Shown: positions 1 through 7,308 of the stretch, one piece after another
Position numbering within the stretch: the first letter of the stretch is position 1
Layout: each line of letters starts with the position of its first letter
Source of the DNA: Sinomonas humi
GTDB lineage: Bacteria; Actinomycetota; Actinomycetes; Actinomycetales; Micrococcaceae
DNA length: 64,000 bases
NCBI RefSeq assembly: GCF_000802235.1
Contig: NZ_JTDL01000082.1
Coordinates: 124,001 to 188,000 of the forward strand
Direction: 5' to 3'
Position numbers and translations under genes: made by a program
Notes under the pieces: model-generated
Databases searched by the model: none
The model's input: the letters and a program-made list of their open reading frames with translations, nothing else
What the model was told of the DNA's origin: nothing

Positions 1-3000
1 ACGGCGTTGTCACCGACACGGCGGTCGTGCACGAGGCCGCGTGGCGGGAACTGTTCGACTCCGTCCTGAACGATCCGAGAGCCGCAGACGGCGACGGCGC
101 CCAATCCTTCAGCCGGGGTGACTACCTCCGTTTTGTCGATGGGCGCCCTCGCGAGGAAGGTGTTCTGGCTTTCCTCGGGTCCCGGGGCATCTCGATAGCC
201 CGCGGGAGCGCAGACGATGCGCCCGGGAGCTGGAGCGCCTTCGGCCTCGGCGCGCTCAAGGATCAGCTCTTCAAGAAGCGCCTCGAAGCCGGAGGCGTCG
301 AAGTGTTCGAAGGGACGGCGCAACTGCTCAGCCGCCTTCACGCCGGCCATGTGCCCGTTGCGCTCGCGACAGCGAGCCGCAACGCGGAGGCGGTTCTGAA
401 GGCGGCGCACCTTCAAGGCGCGTTCGACGTCGTGATCGATGGGGTCGAGGCCGCCCGCCTTCGCCTTCCCGGCAAGCCCCGCCCTGATACGTTCCTCGAA
501 GCGGCCAGGCGCCTGGGGCTGGAGAGTGGACGCGCCGTCGTCATCGAAGACTCCGCCGCGGGCGTCGAGGCGGCGCACCGCGGCGGTTTTGGACTCGTCG
601 TAGGGATCGACCGGGGCGGCCGCCGAACCGAGCTCGAGAAGGCCGGGGCCGACGTCGTCCTCGACGATGTCGGCGAGCTCGATCTCGGGCTCGTCATAGC
701 CGACCCTTGGCTGCTCGTCTACGAGGGCACCGACCCGGGCCACGAGGGGCATAGGGAGGCACTCACCACTCTGTCCAACGGGTATGTGGGCGTTCGAGGA
801 GCAGCGGCGGAGAGCGGCAGAGGCGGCATTGGCTACCCGGGCACGTATCTGAGCGGCGTGTACAACCGGGTGGTGAATCTGGTTGAAGGCCACGAGACTG
901 AAGACGAGCACATGGTCAACGGGCCTAACTGGATCCACCTCGACCTCAGCATCCGCGGCGGGAACTGGTGGTCACAAGGCGGCCTGACGCTCATTTCGGA
1001 GCGCCGCGTTCTGGACTTACGCCGGGCACTGCTCACCAGAGAGGCCGTTCTGACAGACGACGACGGCCATCGGCTACGCGTGCTCCAGCGCCGTTTCGTG
1101 TCCATGGCAGACCCCCACCTCATGGCCCTTGAGACCACAGTCACGGCTGAGGGGTGGAGCGGGAAGGCGACAGTCCGAAGCGGCTTGGACTTGGACGTGA
1201 GCAACGAGAACGTCTTCGAGGACTCCCTGCTGGCCCGTCGCCACCTCGTTGACGTCACCGCACTGGACGAGGGCGAGAGCGCGCACGCGAACGTTCTTAC
1301 AGCAGAGGCGGAGACCATCCAGAGCAAGGTCCGCATTGCCACCGCGATGCGGACGGTCCTTGAAGGAGCAGGCGGCCACCCAGGAGCCACGGGGCGCATC
1401 GGCGGCCTGCACTTCCATGAATTCACTCTCGAGCTGCTCGAGGGCAGGCCGGCGCGCATCGCCAAGACGGTCGCATTCGCAACCTCGCGGGACCGCGCCA
1501 TCTCCTCGCCGAAGACGGCTGCGCTTGCCGCCCTCGAGCGCTCCGAGCGGGCCTTCGGGGAGCTTCTCACAGAGCACTCGGCGGTGTGGAAGAGGCTGCT
1601 TCCGCTGTTCACCGTGCGCGTCGACGCAGCAACCCACGTGCAGCTCGTGGTGAACCTGCACGTGTTCCATGTCCTGCAGGTCTTGGCCCCGTGCGTCGCC
1701 GACTTGGACGTCGGCGTACCCGCCCGGGGACTGCACGGCGAAGGCTACCGGGGGCACGTCTTCTGGGACGAGCTGTTCGTGCTGCCGCTCATCACGTCGC
1801 GGATTCCCGCCGTCGCCCGCTCGCTCATCGCCTACCGCTGGCGTCGCCTTCCCGCGGCCCGGGCAGCCGCAGCAGCGCAAGGCCTCAAGGGCGCGCTGTT
1901 CCCATGGCAGAGCGGGAGCGACGGCCGGGAGGAAACCCCGCAGTGGATCTTCAATCCGCGGTCGGGACATTGGCTGCCCGACCGCTCCCGGCTGCAACGC
2001 CACGTGGGCCTGGGAATCGCCTTCAATGCGTGGCAGTACTTCGAGGCCACCCGAGACAGGTACTGGCTGCTCCAGCAGGGGGCAGAACTGGTGATCGAGG
2101 TCGCTCGGCTGTTCGTGGCCCTGGCCGAGTACGACGTCGAGGAGGACCGCTTCCACCTGCGCGGGCTGATGGGGCCGGATGAGTATCACACCGGCTACCC
2201 CGACCGCCAGGCCGAGGGCATCGACGACAACGCGTACACCAATGCGATGAGCGCATGGGTCTGCCATACGGCGTGCCGCATCCCCGAACTCGTGCAGGGG
2301 CACGATCGGGAAAGCCTGATTGAGCGCCTGAGGATCCGTCCCGAAGAGCAGGGACAGTGGGAACACCTGAGCCGCCGAATGGCCATCCCCTTCCACGACG
2401 AAGGGATCATCAGCCAGTTCGCCGGCTATGGGGACCTCGAGGAACTCGACTGGGACGCCTACCGGGACAAGTACCACAACATCGAGCGTCTGGACCTGAT
2501 CCTCGAGGCAGAAGGCGACAGCACCAATCGCTACAAGCTCTCCAAGCAAGCCGACGCCCTCATGCTTCTGTACCTCTTCGGCCGGGATGAGCTGATCACG
2601 CTCCTTGACCGGCTCGGATACTCGGCGACGCCCGAACAGCTTGCTCGCAGCGTTGACTACTACCTCAGCCGCACTGCGCACGGCTCGACCCTCAGCCGAG
2701 TCGCACACGCTTCGGTCCTTGCGAGCATGGATCCAGAGAGGGCCTGGGAGACCTTCAGAGAGGCGCTGGACGCCGACCTCGACGACACACAGGGCGGCAC
2801 AACACGTGCGGGCGTCCACTTGGGCGCCATGGCGGGAACGATCGACGTGGTCCAACGCAGCTTCGCGGGCCTCCGCCTCACCGCTGATGCCCTCGTCTTT
2901 GCCCCGCAGCTGCCACGCGAGCTTCGTTCCGTGGCCTTCAGGGTGCGCTACCGCGACCAGTTGCTCGACATCCGCCTCGAACACGGCAGGCTCTCCCTGG

Positions 3001-3104
3001 TCTCGGCTCCGGGTGACGCCTCACCCATACGCCTCCGCGTGGGAAACGAGGAGGCTCTGCTGGCAGCCGGCGGCTCGCATCATTTCCGCCTTTCAAAGGC
3101 GTAG
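1..3104 (+). CDS. HAD phosphatase-GH65 glycoside phosphorylase fusion (5' end outside window)
   Basis: The reading frame is open from base 3 and already encodes GVVTDTA, the HAD nucleophile loop, so the true start lies upstream and the N-terminus is missing. Residues 1-225, counted from base 27, are a beta-phosphoglucomutase-like HAD domain with the late motif VIEDSAAGVEAA. The rest is glycoside hydrolase family 65, as in trehalose, maltose and kojibiose phosphorylases: an N-terminal sandwich beginning near YEGTDPGHEG, an (alpha/alpha)6 domain with GPDEYH, whose Glu (about residue 719) fits the general acid, and a small C-terminal beta domain. A GH65 phosphorylase releases beta-glucose 1-phosphate from an alpha-glucoside, and the HAD mutase would convert it to glucose 6-phosphate, so the fusion couples two consecutive steps. 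The exact disaccharide cannot be read from sequence. Cytoplasmic. Confidence 0.88.
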   Translation, partial: GVVTDTAVVHEAAWRELFDSVLNDPRAADGDGAQSFSRGDYLRFVDGRPREEGVLAFLGSRGISIARGSADDAPGSWSAFGLGALKDQLFKKRLEAGGVEVFEGTAQLLSRLHAGHVPVALATASRNAEAVLKAAHLQGAFDVVIDGVEAARLRLPGKPRPDTFLEAARRLGLESGRAVVIEDSAAGVEAAHRGGFGLVVGIDRGGRRTELEKAGADVVLDDVGELDLGLVIADPWLLVYEGTDPGHEGHREALTTLSNGYVGVRGAAAESGRGGIGYPGTYLSGVYNRVVNLVEGHETEDEHMVNGPNWIHLDLSIRGGNWWSQGGLTLISERRVLDLRRALLTREAVLTDDDGHRLRVLQRRFVSMADPHLMALETTVTAEGWSGKATVRSGLDLDVSNENVFEDSLLARRHLVDVTALDEGESAHANVLTAEAETIQSKVRIATAMRTVLEGAGGHPGATGRIGGLHFHEFTLELLEGRPARIAKTVAFATSRDRAISSPKTAALAALERSERAFGELLTEHSAVWKRLLPLFTVRVDAATHVQLVVNLHVFHVLQVLAPCVADLDVGVPARGLHGEGYRGHVFWDELFVLPLITSRIPAVARSLIAYRWRRLPAARAAAAAQGLKGALFPWQSGSDGREETPQWIFNPRSGHWLPDRSRLQRHVGLGIAFNAWQYFEATRDRYWLLQQGAELVIEVARLFVALAEYDVEEDRFHLRGLMGPDEYHTGYPDRQAEGIDDNAYTNAMSAWVCHTACRIPELVQGHDRESLIERLRIRPEEQGQWEHLSRRMAIPFHDEGIISQFAGYGDLEELDWDAYRDKYHNIERLDLILEAEGDSTNRYKLSKQADALMLLYLFGRDELITLLDRLGYSATPEQLARSVDYYLSRTAHGSTLSRVAHASVLASMDPERAWETFREALDADLDDTQGGTTRAGVHLGAMAGTIDVVQRSFAGLRLTADALVFAPQLPRELRSVAFRVRYRDQLLDIRLEHGRLSLVSAPGDASPIRLRVGNEEALLAAGGSHHFRLSKA

Positions 3105-3153
3105 CGCTCCCCCGACAATGGAGTCGCGTCCTCGCCGTCGTCTCCGACGAGCC

Positions 3154-3708
3154 TCACGAACCGCCCCCGACGTCGAAGAGCGCCTCGAGGTGCTCAATTC
3201 CGCGAACGTTCTGCATCATCTCCCGATCGAGGTGGGTGCCGCGCCGGATGACACTGATCTCGCCGGTGGGTTCAAGGATGACGCAGGCCACTTCGGACGG
3301 ACTCCCGATGCCCGCAAGGCGAAGGCGGGGCCACAGTTCGTCTTCGACCATGTGACAGCGTTTGAGGTTCCCATGGAGTATTTCTGCTCCGGCCATGAGG
3401 AGCAGCGGCGGGCTGTCGAGCAGCTTCCGCGAGCGGCTCACGCGTTGGAGCTGGCCCGCCATCGCCTGCATCGCGAAAAGGGTCAAGAGCGCCACAACGC
3501 CCCCGGCAAGGTTGGGAGTGCGTCCGAGGGCGGCGCGTCCAATCACGGCCCCCAAGGCGACGGCGCTGGCGAGATCGGAGCTGGACACGCGCGCGAGAGG
3601 GCCTTGGCCGAGGATGCGGACGAGCACGACGAAGACCCAGTAGATCGCCGCAGTCGCGACGGCGACTTGGAGCGCCTGGGCCGGGGTGATCAGTAGCTGG
3701 TCCAACAT
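3154..3708 (-). CDS. YetF/DUF421 family membrane protein
   Basis: The protein has hydrophobic segments at its N-terminus (from LLITPAQ to about residue 80) followed by a soluble domain ending in GISVIRRGTHLDREMMQNVRGIEHLEALFDVGG-like sequence, the layout of the DUF421/YetF family. The role is unknown; it is an integral membrane protein with a cytoplasmic domain. I chose ATG 3708, eight codons inside the longest frame, because a perfect AGGAGG sits six bases upstream (3715-3720). The result is 184 residues. It stands alone on the minus strand downstream of the DUF5134 gene. Confidence 0.8.
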   Translation of the reverse strand: MLDQLLITPAQALQVAVATAAIYWVFVVLVRILGQGPLARVSSSDLASAVALGAVIGRAALGRTPNLAGGVVALLTLFAMQAMAGQLQRVSRSRKLLDSPPLLLMAGAEILHGNLKRCHMVEDELWPRLRLAGIGSPSEVACVILEPTGEISVIRRGTHLDREMMQNVRGIEHLEALFDVGGGS

Positions 3709-3776
3709 CCACATCCTCCTGAACGAGACCAATGTGCTGCTTCCCGCTCAGCTGTGCGGGGAAACCAATTGGTCCT

Positions 3777-4463
3777 TCAGGGCAGGACCAGGAGCCCGAA
3801 GCCCATCAGCATGACCGCCGCCATGCAAACAGATGCCGCAGTGCGCCGTCGTTCGCTAGCGCTCTGCCCCGATCCGCGGCGAGCCACGGACCTCAGAAGG
3901 AGCCCAGCGAACACGACGAGCGCCACGACGAACAGCAGGAGGCAAACCCACGAGGCCAGGGCCGGCCACCCCGAGAGCACTCGGGACATCCCAGTGCCAG
4001 GAGCAGGGTTCATGGGCATGGCAGGTTCGGCCCCTGCAGACATGTGCATGGGCATGGGCATGGCCATGGCACTGGGCCGAGGGGCCTTCATCGAGGCCAT
4101 CGAGAGGCCCATCGCCACATACATCCACGCCATCGCGACCATCATCAGGAGGTGGTACCACAGCAGGACGCCGCGATGATGATGGCTCTCAAGTCCCGAC
4201 GAGGAGCGGTGGGGCTCAGGGACGAGGATCTGGTATCCGTAGACCGCGGCCGCGCCGGCGAAGACGAGGGCACCCACGAGAGCCGGGATCGCCATCCCGA
4301 ACGGCCAGACCATCGCAGTCATCCCCGCCGCCATCACGAGGTGGAGGACGGCGTTGAGGCGGGTACGCGGCCCATGCCTCTGGCTGAGGTCCGGAACGTA
4401 GAACGCCACGACGGCGGCTGCCAGGACGGTGACCAGCCACTGCAGAACGATGTTGCCCGTCAA
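3777..4463 (-). CDS. DUF5134 domain multi-pass membrane protein
   Basis: A 228-residue membrane protein with about six hydrophobic segments. The middle carries a Met/His-rich stretch (MAMPMPMHM and neighbours, preceded by SHHHRG) of the kind seen in copper-handling proteins. It matches the actinobacterial DUF5134 family, whose function is not established. The longest frame runs far upstream into the divergent regulator; the likely start is TTG 4463, with GGAAGG eight bases before it. Copper-related neighbours (a BlaI-type regulator, a CopA-type ATPase, CopD-CtaG) suggest a role in copper handling. That is inference. Confidence 0.72.
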   Translation of the reverse strand: MTGNIVLQWLVTVLAAAVVAFYVPDLSQRHGPRTRLNAVLHLVMAAGMTAMVWPFGMAIPALVGALVFAGAAAVYGYQILVPEPHRSSSGLESHHHRGVLLWYHLLMMVAMAWMYVAMGLSMASMKAPRPSAMAMPMPMHMSAGAEPAMPMNPAPGTGMSRVLSGWPALASWVCLLLFVVALVVFAGLLLRSVARRGSGQSASERRRTAASVCMAAVMLMGFGLLVLP

Positions 4464-4503
4464 GAGGATGTCCTTCCCGCCGGCGCCATTCGGGCAGTGG
4501 ATG

Positions 4504-4537
4504 CCGGTCGGACGCGGGCATGCCCGACCGGTAGGAT
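4504..4537. promoter_or_regulatory. Promoter and putative operator of the BlaI-type regulator
   Basis: In the gap between the divergent DUF5134 and BlaI-like genes, CCGGTCGG (4504-4511) and CCGACCGG (4524-4531) form a perfect eight-base inverted repeat, and CGGGCATGCCCG (4515-4526) is a separate perfect palindrome between them. TAGGAT directly after (4532-4537) is a good -10 box for the rightward gene, whose TTG start is at 4557. Dyads touching a -10 box suit a repressor site. They lack the TACA/TGTA half-sites usual for BlaI/MecI/CopY proteins, so the bound protein is uncertain. Confidence 0.4.
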
Positions 4538-4556
4538 CGTTGGCCGGAGGTGGAGC

Positions 4557-4964
4557 TTGAGAGATCGTCGCCCGCGGGGGCAACTGGAGGGAATCGTAAT
4601 GCGTGCCCTCTGGGAAGCCGACGGGGCCCTGAGCGCCCGTGACGTGCTGGGACGATTCGAACAGGGCGAGGTCCCGGCGCTCACGACCGTCCTGACGGTC
4701 CTCGAGCGGCTCCGTGCCAAGGGCCACGTGGTTCGGACTTCTGCGGACGACGGCACTGCCCGCTTCGCCCCAGCACAGCCCGAGCCGAGCTTCGTCGCGG
4801 CGAACATGCTGACCGTGCTGACCGACAGCCAGGACCGCGGCGCCGCGCTCCTGCATTTCGCCGGCCATCTCCGGGACGAGGACGCCGAGCTCCTCCGCCG
4901 CGCTCTGGGCTCATCGCAGCGAACCCGGTCTGTGCCCGATCCCCACGCGAGCCAAGCGCCGTGA
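4557..4964 (+). CDS. BlaI/MecI/CopY family transcriptional repressor
   Basis: A 135-residue winged-helix repressor. The N-terminal third reads GQLEGIVMRALWEADGALSA, then an LTTVLTVLERLRAKGHV recognition region, as in BlaI/CopY proteins; the C-terminal helices would form the dimer. I chose TTG 4557 because GGAGG lies six bases upstream and the family N-terminus (RLGDLE-like, here RGQLEG) is then kept. ATG 4599 also has a GGAGG and is the alternative. BlaI proteins are usually paired with an M56 sensor peptidase, but none is present. The neighbours are copper genes, so a CopY-like role in metal response is more likely than beta-lactam sensing. Confidence 0.82.
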   Translation: MRDRRPRGQLEGIVMRALWEADGALSARDVLGRFEQGEVPALTTVLTVLERLRAKGHVVRTSADDGTARFAPAQPEPSFVAANMLTVLTDSQDRGAALLHFAGHLRDEDAELLRRALGSSQRTRSVPDPHASQAP

Positions 4965-4995
4965 CGTTCGTGCTGTCGCTCCTCACGGCACAGCA

Positions 4996-7308
4996 CTAGA
5001 CGGCCTCACGAGCCATCGTCTCGCCCACTCCGTACTCGACCACTCTGCGCGAGTAGTCCCGAGAAGCGGGTTCGAAGTTGCGCAGCCGGAGGCTGTTGGA
5101 GACCACGAGCACCGAGGAGAGCGCCATGGCCGCCGCAGCGATGAGCGGGTTGAGGAGGCCGAGGGCAGCGATTGGGATCGCCGCGATGTTGTAGCCGAAC
5201 GCCCATACGAGGTTGAGCCGGATGGTGCGCAGGGTGCGGCGCGAAAGCAGGATGGCGTCGACGACCGAGCCGAGGTCATCGCGCACCAGAATGATGTCGG
5301 CTGACTTCATGGCGATATCGGTGCCACGGACCATGGCGAGGCCGAGCTCTGCGGTGGCGAGGGCAGCTGCGTCGTTGATCCCGTCCCCGACCATCGCAAC
5401 CCGGTGCCCTTGCGCCTGGAGCCTGGCGATCGCCTCAGCCTTCTCCGCAGGCAGCACTCCCGAGACCACGTCTTCGATGCCCGTCGCCGCAGCGGCGGCG
5501 CGGGCTGGTGCCTCGGCATCACCCGTGAGGAGGATGCTGTGGAGGCCAAGCGAGCCGAGCCGCTCGACCGCGGTCGCTGCAGAAGGCTTCACCTCGTCGG
5601 TGAGGGCGATGACGCCCCGCACCACGGCGTCAACGGCGACCAGGACAGCCGTGGCACCTTGGGTGTGGAAGCGTTCGACGGCGGCAACAGCCTCGCTCGG
5701 GACAGCGAGCCCCTCATGGGCGAACAGGCGCGGACCGCCGACGGTCACGGCCGCGCCGTCGACCTCGCCCCAGGCACCGAGTCCGGGAAGGGCTGCGAAA
5801 CGGCTGGCGCGCGGAAGATCCCCGAGTGCGGCACGCGCCGCCTCGGCGATCGCCTTCGCGATCGTGTGCTCTGAGCCGGACTCGACGGCGCCAGCCCACC
5901 GCAGGAGCTCGGCGTCGGTCGACCCAAGCGGCTCGAGGCCGGCCACGCGCATCGCCCCGGTCGTGAGGGTCCCCGTCTTGTCGAAGACCACCGTGTCGAT
6001 CGCCCCGCTCGCCTCGAGCGCGTCCTGGCCCTTGATCAGGATCCCGAGCTGGCCGCCGCGACCGACGCCGACCATGAGCGCCGTCGGAGTCGCGAGACCG
6101 AGCGCACAAGGGCACGCGATGATGAGGACGGCGACGCCGGTCCCGAACGCATCGCGCGGAGCGGCGCCGAGGAGCAGCCACGAGATCATGACAAGGATGG
6201 CCACGACGATGACGGCCGGGATGAAGTACTGCGAGACGCGGTCCGCGAGAGTCTGGATGCGGGCCTTGCGCCGCTGGGCCTCCTCCGCGAGGGCGGCCAT
6301 CTGCGCGAGGCGTCCTTTTGGACCTACCGCCTCGGCACGGATCTCGAGGCGCCCGGTGAGGTTGACCGTCCCCCCGATGACCTCGGAACCAGCCCGCACC
6401 TCCACCGGAACCGATTCCCCCGTCATAGGGCTCGTATCGATGCCGGAGGCGCCGTCCAACACGGTGCCGTCGGCGGCGAGACGCTCGCCTGGACGCACGA
6501 CGAATGTCTCCCCGACGCGCAGCTCACCCACCGGGACAATGTGTTCAAGGCCCTCACGCAGCACCCGAACCTCGCGCACCGCGAGGGACGCGAGAGCGTT
6601 CAGGACGTCCCCGGCGCGCCTTCGGGAGCGGGCCTCGAAGTAGCGTCCTCCGAGCTGGAAGGTGATCATCCCTGCAGCGACGTCGAGGTAGATCGCGTCG
6701 GCGCCTTGTGGCGTGACTCCGAAGCCGAGCCAATAGCCCGGGCCAGAGGAGCCGATGACGAGCGTCACGACAGCCCAGCCGAAGGAAGCAAGGCTCCCGA
6801 GGGAGACAAGGGTGTCCATGCTGAGGGATCCTCGGGCGAGGCCACGCAGCGTCGCTCGGTGGAACGGCCATGCAGCCCACGCCACGATCGGGATCGCCAA
6901 GAGGACGCAGACGAGCTCCCAGTCAGGGAAGCGCCAACCGGGGACGAGGGCGAGGAGGATCGTGAGGTCGCACAGGGGGATCGTGAGGATGGTCGCGACG
7001 GCCAGGCGGCGGCGGAGCGAGCTGATCCGGGTCTCGGCAGCGCGAGCCGACCACACGTCGTCGTCCGCTTCCCGCACAGCGGCGCCGTAACCGGCCTTCT
7101 CAACGACCCGGATTGCCTCGGCCGCGCCGGCAGGTTCGATGCCGTGGACGACGGCGCGCTCCGTGGCGAAGTTCACCACTGCATGGACGCCGTCGAGCTT
7201 GTTGAGCTTGCGCTCGATCCTGGCTGCGCAGGCCGCGCACGTCATCCCTGAGATGTTGAGCTCGAGCGGTTCCGTTGCCACCTCGATGGGAGTAGCTGCT
7301 TGCGTCAC
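4996..7308 (-). CDS. copA: Cu+-exporting P1B-type ATPase
   Basis: A 770-residue P-type ATPase. It has one N-terminal heavy-metal domain with the CxxC pair in GMTCAAC (Cys24, Cys27), the actuator motif MTGES, the intramembrane ACPCALGLATP (CPC near residue 398), the phosphorylation motif DKTGTLT (Asp near 441) and the hinge GDGINDAAAL. The last membrane helices contain YN (FGYNIAA) and MALSS, the residue pattern of P1B-1 copper(I) pumps, so it should export Cu+ from the cytoplasm. GTG 7308 has GGAGG seven bases before it, and its GTGA overlaps the stop of the CopD-CtaG gene by four bases, which implies translational coupling. Confidence 0.93.
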   Translation of the reverse strand: MTQAATPIEVATEPLELNISGMTCAACAARIERKLNKLDGVHAVVNFATERAVVHGIEPAGAAEAIRVVEKAGYGAAVREADDDVWSARAAETRISSLRRRLAVATILTIPLCDLTILLALVPGWRFPDWELVCVLLAIPIVAWAAWPFHRATLRGLARGSLSMDTLVSLGSLASFGWAVVTLVIGSSGPGYWLGFGVTPQGADAIYLDVAAGMITFQLGGRYFEARSRRRAGDVLNALASLAVREVRVLREGLEHIVPVGELRVGETFVVRPGERLAADGTVLDGASGIDTSPMTGESVPVEVRAGSEVIGGTVNLTGRLEIRAEAVGPKGRLAQMAALAEEAQRRKARIQTLADRVSQYFIPAVIVVAILVMISWLLLGAAPRDAFGTGVAVLIIACPCALGLATPTALMVGVGRGGQLGILIKGQDALEASGAIDTVVFDKTGTLTTGAMRVAGLEPLGSTDAELLRWAGAVESGSEHTIAKAIAEAARAALGDLPRASRFAALPGLGAWGEVDGAAVTVGGPRLFAHEGLAVPSEAVAAVERFHTQGATAVLVAVDAVVRGVIALTDEVKPSAATAVERLGSLGLHSILLTGDAEAPARAAAAATGIEDVVSGVLPAEKAEAIARLQAQGHRVAMVGDGINDAAALATAELGLAMVRGTDIAMKSADIILVRDDLGSVVDAILLSRRTLRTIRLNLVWAFGYNIAAIPIAALGLLNPLIAAAAMALSSVLVVSNSLRLRNFEPASRDYSRRVVEYGVGETMAREAV

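Noticed and set aside
1074-2984. Long open frame of 636 codons opposite the GH65 gene
   Set aside because: It is the antisense shadow of a clear GH65 protein, with no recognisable motif; high GC makes such frames common.
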